From positions 1-64,000 of the forward strand of contig LUCM01004899.1 in assembly GCA_008360955.1 (NCBI GenBank): 64,000 bases of DNA. Reading direction: 5' to 3'. Numbering within the stretch: position 1 is the first letter of the stretch; each line of letters starts with the position of its first letter. The notes beneath the pieces were generated by a model. That model ran no database searches. It had not been told where the DNA came from and worked only from the letters and a program-made list of their open reading frames with translations. This stretch comes from Fasciolopsis buskii (Eukaryota; Platyhelminthes; Trematoda; Plagiorchiida; Fasciolidae). The position numbers were made by a program, and so were the translations under genes. Below, one piece after another: positions 50,795 through 61,824 of the stretch.

Positions 50795-53695
50795 CGAGTG
50801 CCTTTTCTAGGTGCATTAGAAGTTCTTTGAAGTACAGCAGTGCGTGATCCCAGTCCATTTTAATAAACAACAAAGATTTTCGACTGCAGTAATTCCGACC
50901 AATTGTAGCGGCAAACCAAGACCAAAATGGAACCAGAAATTCCACAATAAAACAAAGAAATAGCAGTGACAGAATTGTAGCACTGCAAGTCAGAGGGAGC
51001 CAGTTTGATTAAATAGCCTTCAGACTTTATCCTTCGGATGGGAAACTCAAAGCATCCGGCCAAACTTACATTCGGAAGCACCGAACTCGAATTTTGCTCA
51101 AATTAATGCTCATCAAAATTGCATATCTATCGTTTTAATCAGGATTTAAAGCACAGTATGATGTTTGGAAGATATACATGTTGCGATTGCTTCACCGTTT
51201 TCCATCCTAGCTAATCAAACTTATCGAGTTAAGCTTGTTCGGAAGTTGTTCTCAGTCACAGCCAGCAGTGTCCTGAAAGGAATATGTTCAAGTAAGAGCG
51301 AAACTAGAGTCTGGTGCTTCCGAGGGTAAACTTGGCCGGGTAGAGTGGGTTTGGTGTATGAAAGGCAAAGTCTGAAGGAGATTTGTCCAGGCGATTTATT
51401 CACCAAGAGGCACCCATCCACAATCTGGTTGAGAAAATTGGGTAAATTGCTAGTTCGTTCTTCTCAAAAACAGAATTGGGCTCACTTTCCCCAAATTCCA
51501 TTAAATTTATTAAATTAGACAAAACATGGGAGAAAATTGCTTAACACATGTCCATTTTTTCAGATAGTCGAAGTTGGACAGAAAAATTTGCAAATAAGTA
51601 TTGCCGCCGAAATTTTATGACTTTGTCGTATTTATTTTATTCAGAAAAGAGGCGGGAATCGCCGGATCAGAAATCGATTTCAAACACCTGACAATGACAT
51701 CCGAAAGGTTAGGTCAGTACACGGTCTACGTTTATATGTAATATTCAGAAGAAATGTCATAGTGACCAGTAAATCTGTATGGCTGTCCCATTGAGTACAT
51801 ACGTAAAATTCATGTTAAACATAAAACAATTACGTGTGCATTAGGCAACCTCGTTTGCCTGGAACAAATAGAATGTACATGAATTGCCCCACGCCGGCGC
51901 GGATGATATCGGTGACACACTGAGCCGAACCAGGCCCGGGAGAAATCTGAACACTGTATGACCTGGACAACCACCGGTGGAAAGTTGCATCGTGCTATCA
52001 TCCGCATATCGACTGTAAGGACAAAGACCCGTAGTATTTTAGAGTGAGACGAAAATTAAAATGTAAAATGTTGTGCAATGAGAAGAATATTTAGTGTTCA
52101 AAGTACTAACTAATCGGTTAGGCCGCGTATTCTTCATCATTAGGAAAAATCAGTTTGATTATCATAGAAATGTAATAAGTGATTTTACTAGATAATAACG
52201 ATTGTATTGGCAAGCATTTTTATTTCGACCGACCCTAAACGGCAACAACACACTGCCAGTGACAACGCAATGCAAATTGGATTACCATTTCTGGTTATTT
52301 CAACACGCAATTTCTTCAATCTATCAAATGCTAACTGAATGCAAGATGCATCCGTTACCAGTGGTATGTTTCTGTCTCCATTCGTTATTTGAAGCCGGTA
52401 AAGGTCCAGAAAGATACTATGAATCATGTCTAAATTAAGCATTACTAAATCGGAATGTCAACAGACTTTCTTGTAGCTTTTGTCTGGGGGATTCGGTTCA
52501 AACCAGTCAGAAAAGAGTATGGCCTTGATCTGATAGAAAACCGGCAAAATGAAACCGCTATCGTTTCCGGTCGACGTGTAGAATAAAGAGTCACTTATCA
52601 CCATAACATACTTAAGTTTGGATTTGACGGATGCCCTCCCCCCCCTCCCCCCAAGAAACGCACACATTCAACATCAGTGACAAAATGTGCATTTAAGCAT
52701 TCGCTCTCTAATGGGACAAAATCAAATAAGAAAATGTTTTGCAGACGTAGAAAAAGGACCACCTGGGCTTGATAGATTGTTACTGGTTGGCTTGAATGGT
52801 AACTGGCATGGTATTCAGCATGACCTAAGGTTTGCATACCAGTCAGTTGATAAGGAGAGATTCAACCTGACTAAAAGCCTGCACAAGTCTGTCCAAAAGC
52901 AGGAGCTAAAAGCGAGTGCTAGTATCCATTTCGGAGGCTACGGCGTACAGACGGAAGTATTTACAAGTGTCGGTGAAGTACTCGATATGTGATCAGCTGT
53001 TCATTATGTGGTTGCTTAATGATTTGTGCCTGCTCGGCGCCAAAAAACGTCGATTTGAAAACTTTGTTTCTACCATATTCACATTCTTAAAAGGTGATAC
53101 AAGCGGAAAAAAGGAGCATACAGAGCAAAAGTTGCAATGTTTAAACTGAGTTTGTATTGGGCTATTTTTCGAATGAACTGCAGAATACTCTAAATTCAGC
53201 TGTTTTCGCATTATATATTTGCCCGTACTACAAGCAGACATTTCAGTATTATCTCAGTAAGGATATTGGCTGCAACAGTGAACGTGATTAAGTTCTGGAG
53301 AACTCACATTATAGTTATTGAGAAAGTATTCCGATTAGCGAAATTATTTTGAATGGTTAAAACACAGACATTTGTTGAAATACCGAAATGTTGGTGGCTT
53401 AGAATAAATTGGATCATAGCAGAAGCCAGTCACTGGCCGAATGTTTCCACCAATGGCAGTTATTGCGCTGGCTACATCGCTAGCACCATATGATGGAACG
53501 CAAACGGTTTGTTCTATTTTCCACTGGTATTTGGGGGCTCTGCCTTCCCATGGCTGCATCAAATTGCAGGATCGTTGGTGAAATTTGGCCACAAACAAGG
53601 TGTATTAATTTCTCCCACAGACTGGAGATTGTTGTTGGAACTAGTTGGCCTGGGGTTTCACTGGCATGCTGCATCATTTTTGAATTTTGTTCAAT
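50795..53695. other. No assignable gene
   Basis: Could include decayed upstream CR1 sequence. A + frame at 52687-52992 (preceded by ttttgcag) and frames at 52188-52442 on both strands are open without domains. A C-rich run (CCTCCCCCCCC) lies at 52634-52652. Confidence 0.45.
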
Positions 53696-53698
53696 GAG

Positions 53699-53885
53699 AG
53701 CCGACGGTGGCCAAGCGGATAAGATTGTGGCGTTTGGATGTGAATGTCACGGGTTCGAATCCTCCCACAGCCGGTCAGATTCCCTACTAGGCAGTCCTCT
53801 TTTGGTCTCGGCCCCCTTCCTGAAAATCATGTACATTGCTACTTCATTAATAAAGGAAAATGATCTCGACTATCGAACTATTGTG
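53699..53885 (+). mobile_element. tRNA-Ser/Leu-like SINE copy 1
   Basis: The A box TGGCCAAGCGG (53708-53718) and B box GGTTCGAATCC (53752-53762) sit in tRNA order, followed by a body with GCCGGTCAGATTCCCTA and CTACTTCATTAATAAAGG. It lacks a clean acceptor stem and has a non-tRNA tail, so it is read as a SINE and not as a functional tRNA. Confidence 0.72.
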
Positions 53886-53993
53886 TATGGTTATAGCAAG
53901 TAGTATTCAAACAATACGGCAAAGGCTTATGGGTCGCCACGAAAGGCAAATTGGTGTTGTTATATATTACATGAAAAGATTTCAGAAACTTAC

Positions 53994-54165
53994 GCCTTCC
54001 TGGTAGCATAGAAGGACCGCTGGAACATAGACCGGTCCGAGCCTACTCCTACATCTAACACTTTCAAAGGAAGTAGTGATAATTTATTTTTCTCGATAAT
54101 TTTCATCTTGTCCAGTTTAATTCGACACTCGGATTTGAGTAGTTGGATTTCGGATTCATTGCAAC
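53994..54165 (-). CDS. Candidate exon with a methyltransferase-like motif
   Basis: On the minus strand a frame opens near 54165 and runs to a donor AAGGC|GTAAGT (GT at 53993-53992), phase 2. It contains a charged, possibly helical segment (LLKSECRIKLDKMKIIEKNK, read in frame) followed by KVLDVGVGS. That text fits motif I of class I S-adenosylmethionine-dependent methyltransferases (hydrophobic-hydrophobic-D/E-x-G-x-G), which binds the cofactor. An internal ATG at 54106 could start translation. The exon sits between two tRNA-derived SINE copies, on the opposite strand. The motif is short and could arise by chance. No second methyltransferase motif was found nearby. Confidence 0.22.
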
Positions 54166-54179
54166 AGCACTTTTGTTAA

Positions 54180-54305
54180 TGATAAAATCGTGGGTTCGAT
54201 TCCTCTGACTGCCGGTCAAATTCCCGAATGGTCAGCCCTCCATTGGCCGTGACGGCATTAGTGAAAATGATAAACACTGTTATTTCATTATTAACGAAGC
54301 CATAA
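54180..54305 (+). mobile_element. tRNA-Ser/Leu-like SINE copy 2, head truncated
   Basis: The B box GGTTCGATTCC (54194-54204) is followed by TGCCGGTCAAATTCCCGAA, then a TGAAAATGATAAACACTGTT and ATTTCATTATTAA tail. Each part parallels copy 1 (GCCGGTCAGATTCCC, TTCATTAATAAA). The A-box half is missing or unrecognisable. Same strand as copy 1, about 440 bases downstream. Confidence 0.65.
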
Positions 54306-54385
54306 GTTAAAAGAAGCAAGACATCTACAACTACGTGAAAGCCGGCCAACCGATACAGTTCAGTTCATTTGTTCTGACCTATCAG

Positions 54386-54910
54386 TTTCACGTTTTAACT
54401 TGGTTCATTTTAATTGTTTTGATTGTTCGTCTTTCCGGTTCACGTTCGTGCCTGCTAATGTGGACGCCTTACAAAAGATGCAGCAGCTGAACAAACGTTT
54501 TCACACGTCCCGTCAGATAGATCGGGTGAATGGGCTTCCTGTAGGAGACAATGGTAATGACTTCGTGTGAGACATTAACTACATATGTAACAATGTTTAC
54601 CTCTCCCCCTTCCCTGTATGTGTGTTGCATGTCTGTGCATGTACATCACGCGGATATAGAACCGACCGGCCGATGGAATGACGGACCGTCTGCCCTTATC
54701 CCTCCCTAATGGTTCCGCATTGCAGCTGTGACTTGGTGGTATCTGAACGATTTAACTTTCACAAGCGTGCCAGTGAGTCATAAAAATTGCCGAATAAACA
54801 AACAAACATTTGTTATTTACGAGAGCATCGAGGTAGAGACGATAATTGAGTCACGGTCACAAAGAGAAAAGACGACCTATAGCGCCATACGAGCGAGATG
54901 GGAAAAATGA
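54386..54910 (+). CDS. Candidate two-exon gene fragment, product unknown
   Basis: Not recognised. Exon 54386-54553 follows an acceptor (ttctgacctatcag), stays open for 56 codons including NVDALQKMQQLNKRFHTSRQ, and ends AATG|GTAATG in phase 1. Exon 2 starts at 54726 after a strong acceptor (tccctaatggttccgcattgcag) and takes exactly the two bases that phase 1 requires, reading VTWWYLNDLTFTSVP and then a charged stretch to TGA at 54908-54910. The intron would be 172 bases. A strong internal donor (GCCA|GTGAGT) at 54773 suggests exon 2 may instead end after 47 bases, with downstream exons such as 56157-56214. No domain is assignable. Confidence 0.3.
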
Positions 54911-55107
54911 ACAATCACGAGCACGACTTTGGCGATTCCGGCCATAGTTCCAGATAAGCTTTGCAGGAGCTTTCTAGCAAGAAGATAAAAAATGTGCTAC
55001 TCCTGATCTTTTCGATCAAAACTGACCCACGTGGATCATTTAAAAGATAAATTCATCAGTACCTCTAAAGAAGAATCACATAGAACCGACAGTCATGGAA
55101 GTAATGG

Positions 55108-55203
55108 GGCATTGGTTGTATTGTACTGTATTGCACGGTATTGTATAGACTTTTGCGTGCACTAAATAATGTCGCATTTCAGTCAAAAAATAGGGGGGAA
55201 AGT
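55108..55203 (-). mobile_element. Detached 3' end of the same CR1-like LINE family
   Basis: About 90 bases closely match the 3' tail of the 48-50.8 kb element, in the same orientation. Both contain AATAATGTCGCATTTCAGTC (+ strand) and a run of TATTGTATTG-like units next to it. No upstream LINE protein text is visible, so this is a severely 5'-truncated copy. The shared block fixes the 3' end of the family. Confidence 0.8.
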
Positions 55204-56156
55204 AATCAGTAAATAAAACCTACCAATCGTGGATTTAAAAATATATCGGGAATCCTTGGATAAGTCGCCGTATTTTCCCAGGTTTGGTAGATTTCAATGA
55301 AATATGAACTTTGTCCGGGCTTCATCTACATGTCAAATACAACTAGAGAATAAAAAGGCATAGAACAGCATATCTGAAGCTGGTTTTCCAACGAGATGCA
55401 TGATAGGTGGTTCAAAAAAATACTGTTGTAACATTGCTCAGTGCTAACTGGCGGCTTTTTGAATTTGGGATTCAGTTTCTCAACTTGGCAGGTGGTTCGA
55501 CCAAAGGGAAAACACCCTGATTCACTCCCTCCCGGTTAGTTTCCTTCTCCGACCTGTCGAGATTACACACTGTTTTTTGCCACTCGAATTTCAGGACTAG
55601 GATTTCCGGCATTACACACATATCTGGTCCTTTAGGGCTTCGGAATATCCCGCCGAGAAAACCAACACAGTTAAAATTCGATGGTAGAAAATCTTCCGGC
55701 AATTTTGACTGGTTTGCTGATGGCAACTAAATCAGCAGTTGCACTTTCAACACTGGAGCTTTGAGCCACGTAATTGGGACTTTAATGAAACAGGGATATT
55801 TTAGCAACCGGAAGGAGCCCCAGTTACTTACAGTCATTGGAAATGCAGTTTTAGGCACTTAGTTTTACAAAAAATGTTTCCATTTCCACCATATTTTTTG
55901 GAATAAAATTCGATTTCACAAACAAAGATAATCGAGTAAAACTTGCTAATTGTGAATCCCTGAGTTTTAGTGTTCATCAAGTCAAAAACGAATGGACTTC
56001 AACCGTTACTTATACAGTAGTGAACTGAATTGGAAATGACGAAATGCTATGAGGAATAATGTGCGTGGCAAACCAGTGGGGATTCTGGTCAGCTACCGCA
56101 AGAACTTGGAAGGTAAAAAAGGTGGGCCACTACGATAGCCCAGTTCATTTATTTAG

Positions 56157-56214
56157 GATAGATAATCCAGTGATAGGCATTTCACAGCATAATAGAGCTG
56201 ATGGGTCGGTTCTA
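56157..56214 (+). other. Possible small exon
   Basis: A 58-base segment lies between a strong acceptor (cagttcatttatttag) and a donor GTGAGT, open in the frame IDNPVIGISQHNRADGSVL (phase 2 in, 0 out). It is part of a longer open frame, 56059-56316. It could belong to the same + strand transcript as the 54.4 kb exons, but its entry phase does not match their exits, so at least one exon would be missing between them. Confidence 0.2.
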
Positions 56215-56750
56215 GTGAGTCACGTGAGTGTGGGAAATAAAACTTTCGGTAAATTAACGGTGCCCTGGGGATCTGAAACTATGGCACAGTCACACAAATT
56301 GCACGGGGCCGAGTGATTTGAAATTGGTCGGGGAGAGTGACAAACTTATTCTCTGTATCATTTCTGCACACCAATCAAACTGAAAGGAAGAGAAAAAGGC
56401 AACAGTTTGCAAATAATCCGTGTTTGCTGATCAGTCTTGTGAATGTTCAGACTCTGCTTCTCCATTGACATGAAACAAGAGAGCGTCTGAAGCATCTGGG
56501 AACCATTTCATTCTGCAACGAAATTTTGTCTTCCTTTAACCGAGTTCAAGAGAAAAATCGTTAGATTCTAGTAGTTGATTATTTCCCTGTCTTTCAAAGG
56601 GCAGTTTGTACGACCAGTTTCTAAATGACAAAAAATAATGCCTCATGCTCCGTAGTGGCTAATTTAGTCATTGCATCAAAAATCACCAGTTTACCAAGTC
56701 AAGCGATACATCTTTAACCCTTGATTACCTCGCTGAGTACATACTGTAGG

Positions 56751-56751
<1 letters not shown>

Positions 56752-56810
<59 letters not shown>
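56752..56810. repeat. TA microsatellite, about 59 bases
   Basis: A nearly pure TA/AT run, broken once by GTA, and followed at 56815-56829 by a short ATC repeat. It is the longest microsatellite in the window. Confidence 0.95.
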
Positions 56811-57021
56811 CACAGTCATCATCATCATCGTTAAGCGTTAAACAGCAAGGCAAGCCTCACTGACCACTGCCTTTTCCCCAGGGTGACATGTTTCTATAAA
56901 AAGAGTGAGTATCAAAGGGGAACAGGGGGTGGGCATACGCAGGTGGGAAATGATATGAAGCCGCTGCAGCCAACACACGGAACACAGTCTAACTGTACCA
57001 ATGCACTATTTCAATCATTTT

Positions 57022-57115
57022 GATATATATATATATATATATATATACATTCACACACATGCATACACACATACATACGTATATATACGTGTGCATGTGT
57101 GCATGTCCTTGTGTA
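57022..57115. repeat. TA run followed by mixed ACATAC/CA repeats
   Basis: A pure AT run at 57022-57048 is followed by alternating purine-pyrimidine sequence (cacacatg, acatacatacg, atatatacgtgtg) to about 57115. Confidence 0.9.
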
Positions 57116-57124
57116 CGTGTGTGA

Positions 57125-57215
57125 CCCCTCTATGGTTGAAAACGGTGGGGTGATGTTTATACAGCTAACTGGTCGAAGTAAGATTCGAACTCTGCGCAAT
57201 CATTTCCTAATGTCA
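57125..57215 (-). mobile_element. tRNA-like 3' half next to a microsatellite
   Basis: On the minus strand, AGAGTTCGAATCTTACTTCG looks like a T-arm followed by a 3' acceptor strand, and a short body runs into CA/TA repeats at 57.02-57.11 kb. The A box is unclear. Confidence 0.3.
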
Positions 57216-57472
57216 TAGCTTTAATTTTGCGGAAATAGGTGTTATTCCTAAACGTGCGTAATTACTTTATCAGAATAGCCTGAAAACTAGTTTTGGGAAA
57301 GTAATCCAACGAATTAATTCTTTTCCGTTTTTTCCGCTCTCAAAATGCTGAACTATGAAATCTTCGGAATGGTACTGTGTGAAAATGTTGTTAAATCCGG
57401 ACAAAATCATTTTTCAGCATGACAAAACCTGGTTTTGGATGCTCAACACCATGAAATGGCTAGTTTCACAAT

Positions 57473-57919
57473 GATGAATCATATCTCAAGTTGTTCCTCG
57501 TGGGAGGAAACACTTTGAGTGGAAAGCGCTTGATGGTTTCCATGACGTTATTGGTATACGGATCCGAAGTTGAAGAAGCATGGCGTTCCAATTCTAATTG
57601 CTGCGTGCGGATAGGAAGCCATATAACGCTTCAGTTGGTAATAAATAACTGCCTTCGAACCCATTCAGCAAATAATTTACGATTGCGAGTGCGCGAAGGA
57701 GCCACGTACCATCTGGTACTGAAAACTTTGCCTCCAACAGAAGAGGGATTTCCGAGCCGCCTTTCTTATTTCAGAAATGGTGCTGTTGCCCGCATCTTTC
57801 ACGAAACATGGACACGGAACGACAGAAATCGACCCGAACCGTCCGCTGGTCAAAAGCCAGCAAAATCATCTATCTTCGTTTCTTGGTCCAATAGTCTCGA
57901 TGGTCATCGGCTCATGGCG
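57473..57919 (+). CDS. Long open exon candidate, product unknown
   Basis: This is the longest open frame outside the protocadherin, about 149 codons, ending at GC|GTGAGA, a good donor two bases into a codon, just before the in-frame TGA. Residues include VEEAWRSNSNCCVRIGSHIT and LRVREGATYHLVLKTLPPTE, followed by a hydrophilic Arg/Asn/Ser-rich part. Alternating hydrophobic residues suggest beta strands. I noticed a vague likeness to beta-sandwich trafficking proteins such as the TRAPPC9 C-terminus, but this is from memory and unverified. The acceptor is not clear: ttttcag at 57415 is strong, but its frame is blocked before this one opens. It could be an exon of the + strand locus starting at 54.4 kb. 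Confidence 0.32.
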
Positions 57920-57924
57920 TGAGA

Positions 57925-59640
57925 AATACTTTTAAGACCACTCGGTTTTTAAAAATGTTTCAACTATATCTCTGGCGGTTTGGTTGGAATATTGGAAATG
58001 TATGCAGCCGTCTTGGAGTGCACTTATTAGGTTTACAAAAAATGTAGTCGCATAAGTTGAACAAAAATCTGAATATTGCACAAAGGTTTGAAGGTGTACG
58101 AGGTGTCGATAAGTACGGCTCTAATGGGTGATGTAAATGAACTCATTCTTGTGAATAACAGTCCCCTTTATATGCAATTAGCGAATTAGACGTTTAGGGC
58201 ATATAAAACTCACAAATTCCGGTAAATCTATTTTCACTTCGGTCCTTCGATGTAAAGATTTGTAATCTTCGTCTGCGCATAAAGACATAAATCTCTGAGT
58301 AGTTTTTAGCCTGATGAGGAGTAGCAGTTACATTACCACCAGAATAAAATTACCAAAATGGTTAGAAGACAACGTTCGAAACCATAGGATATAAAGAAAC
58401 AAGATTCACAAAAAGGGAAGGATCTGACAAACCCGAACGACTACTCGCATTGAAAACTTTCATTAAGATAACAGCAAGTATGCTGTCAGTCCCAGTTTGA
58501 ACATCTACCATGCTCAATAGCGTTGCAAACTGTCTTCCTGTAGTGATACACTAGGACGCCCAGTTTTGACACATCACGAAGTCCAAATAGCGGAAGATCA
58601 AGTATAAAATTTGAGATAAATTGACATTTAGGGATGAGATACTATTAATCAGGTGAATCTTAATGGTGTGAATTATATAGCAAAGAACAAACAGCCAGCT
58701 GTTGAAGTTACAAGACAGGCTCAGTTGTGCAACGCGGAGTATTGCTGATTCACACCAAAGGTTGCCCACCAAGATGAAGGTCACAACCTAGTGGAAGCAA
58801 GTGGGAATGTTACTCTGTTAAGCTTCGAAACCACGGCAGTTGATAAAGTTAAATTTTTATCAATTCGATAATGCTACATTTTTTTATTTATTCTGTAATA
58901 CCAGTTGGTTCAGACGACTTGTCGTTAGCACTGCTCATCAAAACCTTCTAACCTTCTGGTATCCCCAAACTAAAGCGGCCAGGCTTACTGGAAAGAGATG
59001 AATACGCAAAAGGGAACAAGGAAAAGGACCTTATCCTATTGACTGACTTCACCAGAAATCCTAGCTGAATTTGTTGACGATCCTTGCTGCCACTTCATTT
59101 TTTGCCTGCATATTCGTAAGCAATGTTGAGCCGAAGTATTGGATTCAGATGGTTGGTAGCCTGTGTTTCTCTGTTGCCACCGCAATTAAATGGCTAGCGG
59201 AATAGTAATTCCTTCTACCTTGTAGTTTACCTATCCAACAGTTAATATTAAACTGCAAAGCTTGGAAAATATGGAGTGAGACAAATTCAACCAAAGAGTG
59301 AAATGCAGACAGTCACAAACTGTTTGTTTCCGAGGTTTTCTTCCATTTGATCGACAGACGCTGTAGCTTTGACGTATCAGGCTGAAATTCATACACTGTA
59401 CATCAAAGTTTCACCAGAGAGATAATAAAAAACGACTCTATTCACCAGGAGTGACATATTGACTGCTTGGTAAAAAGGGTAATATAGAAGGAGAGGAATT
59501 CAAAATATTCTGCTGAATGACGCATTATGACCATCAGACCGCAAAAACATCCAATTTTCGTTATGCTGGAACAACTTCGAGGGTAGTATGTGCTATTAGT
59601 AAGAGATTGAATACTTTCATGAAATAATTCACCATGTGAT
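57925..59640. other. No assignable gene
   Basis: AT-rich sequence between the long open exon and the SINE pair. No motif, repeat partner or tRNA-like unit was seen. Confidence 0.5.
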
Positions 59641-59644
59641 ATGA

Positions 59645-59810
59645 TCGCTCAACTGACCATTAAGAAACAATGGAGGCACTGTACACCTGTTTCATCAATG
59701 TTAGGATGAAATCACCAGTGCATATCCACCGCGCCCGAATTGGGACGCGAACCCATGTCCAAAGCCTTCGTCGTACTTTGGCTACCTTCAGAAAAGTCAT
59801 CCATAAGTAG
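59645..59810 (-). mobile_element. tRNA-derived SINE copy A
   Basis: On the minus strand this contains a B-box-like GGTTCGCGTCC (59754-59744) preceded by tRNA-like sequence. A body follows that matches the + strand copy at 59.9 kb over more than 100 bases, including CACTGGTGATTTCATC and CTGACCATTA/TAATGGTCAG. The two form an inverted pair with their tRNA heads facing each other. Confidence 0.8.
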
Positions 59811-59894
59811 GGGCCGATTAGTGTGCGCTAGTGGTACGTGGCCGTGCAAATCACTGACGATTAGGTGCAATGTCATGTGGTGAAGTTCAACAAA

Positions 59895-60060
59895 CCGGTA
59901 GTGTAATGGCTAAGGCGTTTGACTCAAAGTCGTTCGTCTCGGGTTCGCGTCCCCGTTCGGGTGCGGTGAATATGCACTGGTGATTTCATCTTACCAATGA
60001 TGAAACAGCTGTACAGTGCTTCCGTGGTTTCGTAATGGTCAGCTGAGTGAATTTTGCCAT
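59895..60060 (+). mobile_element. tRNA-derived SINE copy B
   Basis: The A box (GTAGTGTAATGG, 59900-59911) and B box (GGTTCGCGTCC, 59942-59952) are in tRNA-like spacing, with an anticodon-loop-like GACTCAAAGTC between them. The body continues GGTGCGGTGAATATGCACTG and onward to GGTCAGCTGAG near 60047. This is the better-preserved partner of copy A. Confidence 0.82.
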
Positions 60061-60356
60061 GAAAATAGCATGTCTTTATCACGACTATTCATCATTTGTT
60101 AGTGATGAATAGTGCAAATCATATAGGAGATATTTTAATGAAAAATCAGACCACGTTAGGGAAAACCGGAATTTGATTATATATTTCAATCTCGAAATTA
60201 CTCTTCATTGATATGCAGAGATGGTGCCACTACGCTTGACTAAGTGCTCACACATGTCAGACCATCCTGTCTACCTTTCACTCGGACAATGTTATCTGTA
60301 ATTGAGGATGAACTCTGAAACGAGCCAAATTTGTAATTCTGATTTTTATGGTCGGA

Positions 60357-60505
60357 ATCTGGTAGTGCACTGGTAATGTACACACTTTCCAATCTCAAAT
60401 TCTAATTGCGATGGTGTATGTCCATCACTGGTGAGTTCTGATGGGGGCGAAACTTGAATCAAGTGCCTCCAGTGTGTAAATTTGGCCGGTTGATCTGAGA
60501 CTCGT
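60357..60505 (+). mobile_element. Possible tRNA-derived SINE, second family
   Basis: GGTAGTGCACTGGTAATGTA resembles an A box, and TCAAATTCTAATTGCG is a degraded B box about 30 bases later. A CCATCACTGGTGAGTTCTGA body follows. It lies just downstream of copy B but is not a copy of it. Confidence 0.45.
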
Positions 60506-60509
60506 GAGA

Positions 60510-61720
60510 AAAAGATGCTAGTAATAAAAAGGACTTGATTCTAACTAAATAAAAGGCAATTTTGTTAACTCACAAGAGTTAACTGCTATCATCAGAATCT
60601 CTTGCACATTATAAAATCAATCAATAACTCCAAACTCAAAAGATATATATTGTCTGATATTTTTCTGTGGAATCAATATTTGAAAGCAATCCAGGATTTG
60701 GAATTATCTGACCAATATTTAACTACATTGTCTCTTTCCCTATTTAGCCCGAAACAAACTTGTACATTCCACATCCTGAAACGTTGGTGGCAAGTTATTT
60801 CTTTTGGCCAAAGCAAGTATGGAAGTCTTTTGAATTCGACAAGAATCGTTCCTCTCCCTGCAATAGGAAAGCAACCACATTTCCGAAAGCAGTTTACATA
60901 ACATTTTTGCTATAATATCGTTTATCCTAAAGCTCACTCTGTCTATTGTCCCCTCCTAAAAATCAACTTGATCACTCGTTCAACCATTACTGTTAAAGCT
61001 ACTTCAATCATATTTCAATTTTGATGTATTGGTACGCAAACACATGCACACACAGACTCATTTAGACGTGTATATGTACTCGGAGAAGGTTGCTTTTTTC
61101 GACAAGCACACAAGAGTTGGCCCACAGGTTGCAACGTCGAACTTTAATTCTCTGCTTTAATTGTTGTTTTCTTTCGGTTTTTCTTTGTTTGTTACGTACG
61201 AAAATATTTTCCAGCCACCGAAACAGAACAAAACAGGATAGTAAATATGCGTTTCAAAATACACATGTGGACACAATCCGCGGAGCTAAAGCTGTGTGCA
61301 CAACGGATGCCAGTTTCGCAAGTACTGCTATTTCACATTTACATGGCAACGTGTTCATAATTGTTACTTTGATTTCTTTCTTTGCTTTTCTGTGAATCAA
61401 CGACTTCATTTGTGCGTATGTATGAATCTTGGCGCGTTTGACGCATTACTGTGCAACAATGTATATGCGTTTGTGTAGGCCCGTGTGTGCATGCGTTGTC
61501 TCTGTTTGTCCGCGACTAAGGCGCTAATGTTGTCTTCGGCTACATCACTCATACACCGCCGTGTTTTGTCAACCCGATGTGATAAACTGCAGAGCCCAAG
61601 GTGACCAGCTAGGTGAAATGGACGGATTCAATTTGATGAGAATAAAGGAAAGTTTTCTTCAATGCATTTTTCTTTCTGATCTGAAGTTGGGTTTCTTTCA
61701 CAATTATGTCGTTCTATTTC
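60510..61720. other. No assignable gene
   Basis: + frames at 60602-60901 and 61090-61395 are open for about 100 codons without domains. CA-rich alternating stretches occur near 61.04 kb. Confidence 0.4.
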
Positions 61721-61722
61721 AG

Positions 61723-61824
61723 GCAAACAAACTAATCTCTGGTGGCCCAATGCCTGAAACAGAAGAGAAAAGTTTTCACATCAAAGCACTAACATTTGTA
61801 TGGGTCTGGCACCACAATTGTTTT
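61723..61824 (+). other. Possible exon
   Basis: After a good acceptor (gtcgttctatttcag) 34 codons stay open in phase 0, including GGPMPETEEKSFHIK, up to TTTT|GTAGGT. The frame is also open upstream to 61561, so this may be part of a longer exon. No family is recognised. Confidence 0.2.

Noticed and set aside
53699..53775. Functional tRNA gene
   Set aside because: A and B boxes are present, but the acceptor stem does not pair convincingly and a related copy with a SINE-like tail lies nearby.
53490..53903. 137-codon + strand ORF
   Set aside because: Its second half runs through the tRNA-like SINE at 53.70 kb, so the frame is composite and repeat-derived.
59900..59960. Functional tRNA gene
   Set aside because: Same reasoning: an inverted copy shares more than 100 bases of non-tRNA body, which is SINE behaviour.
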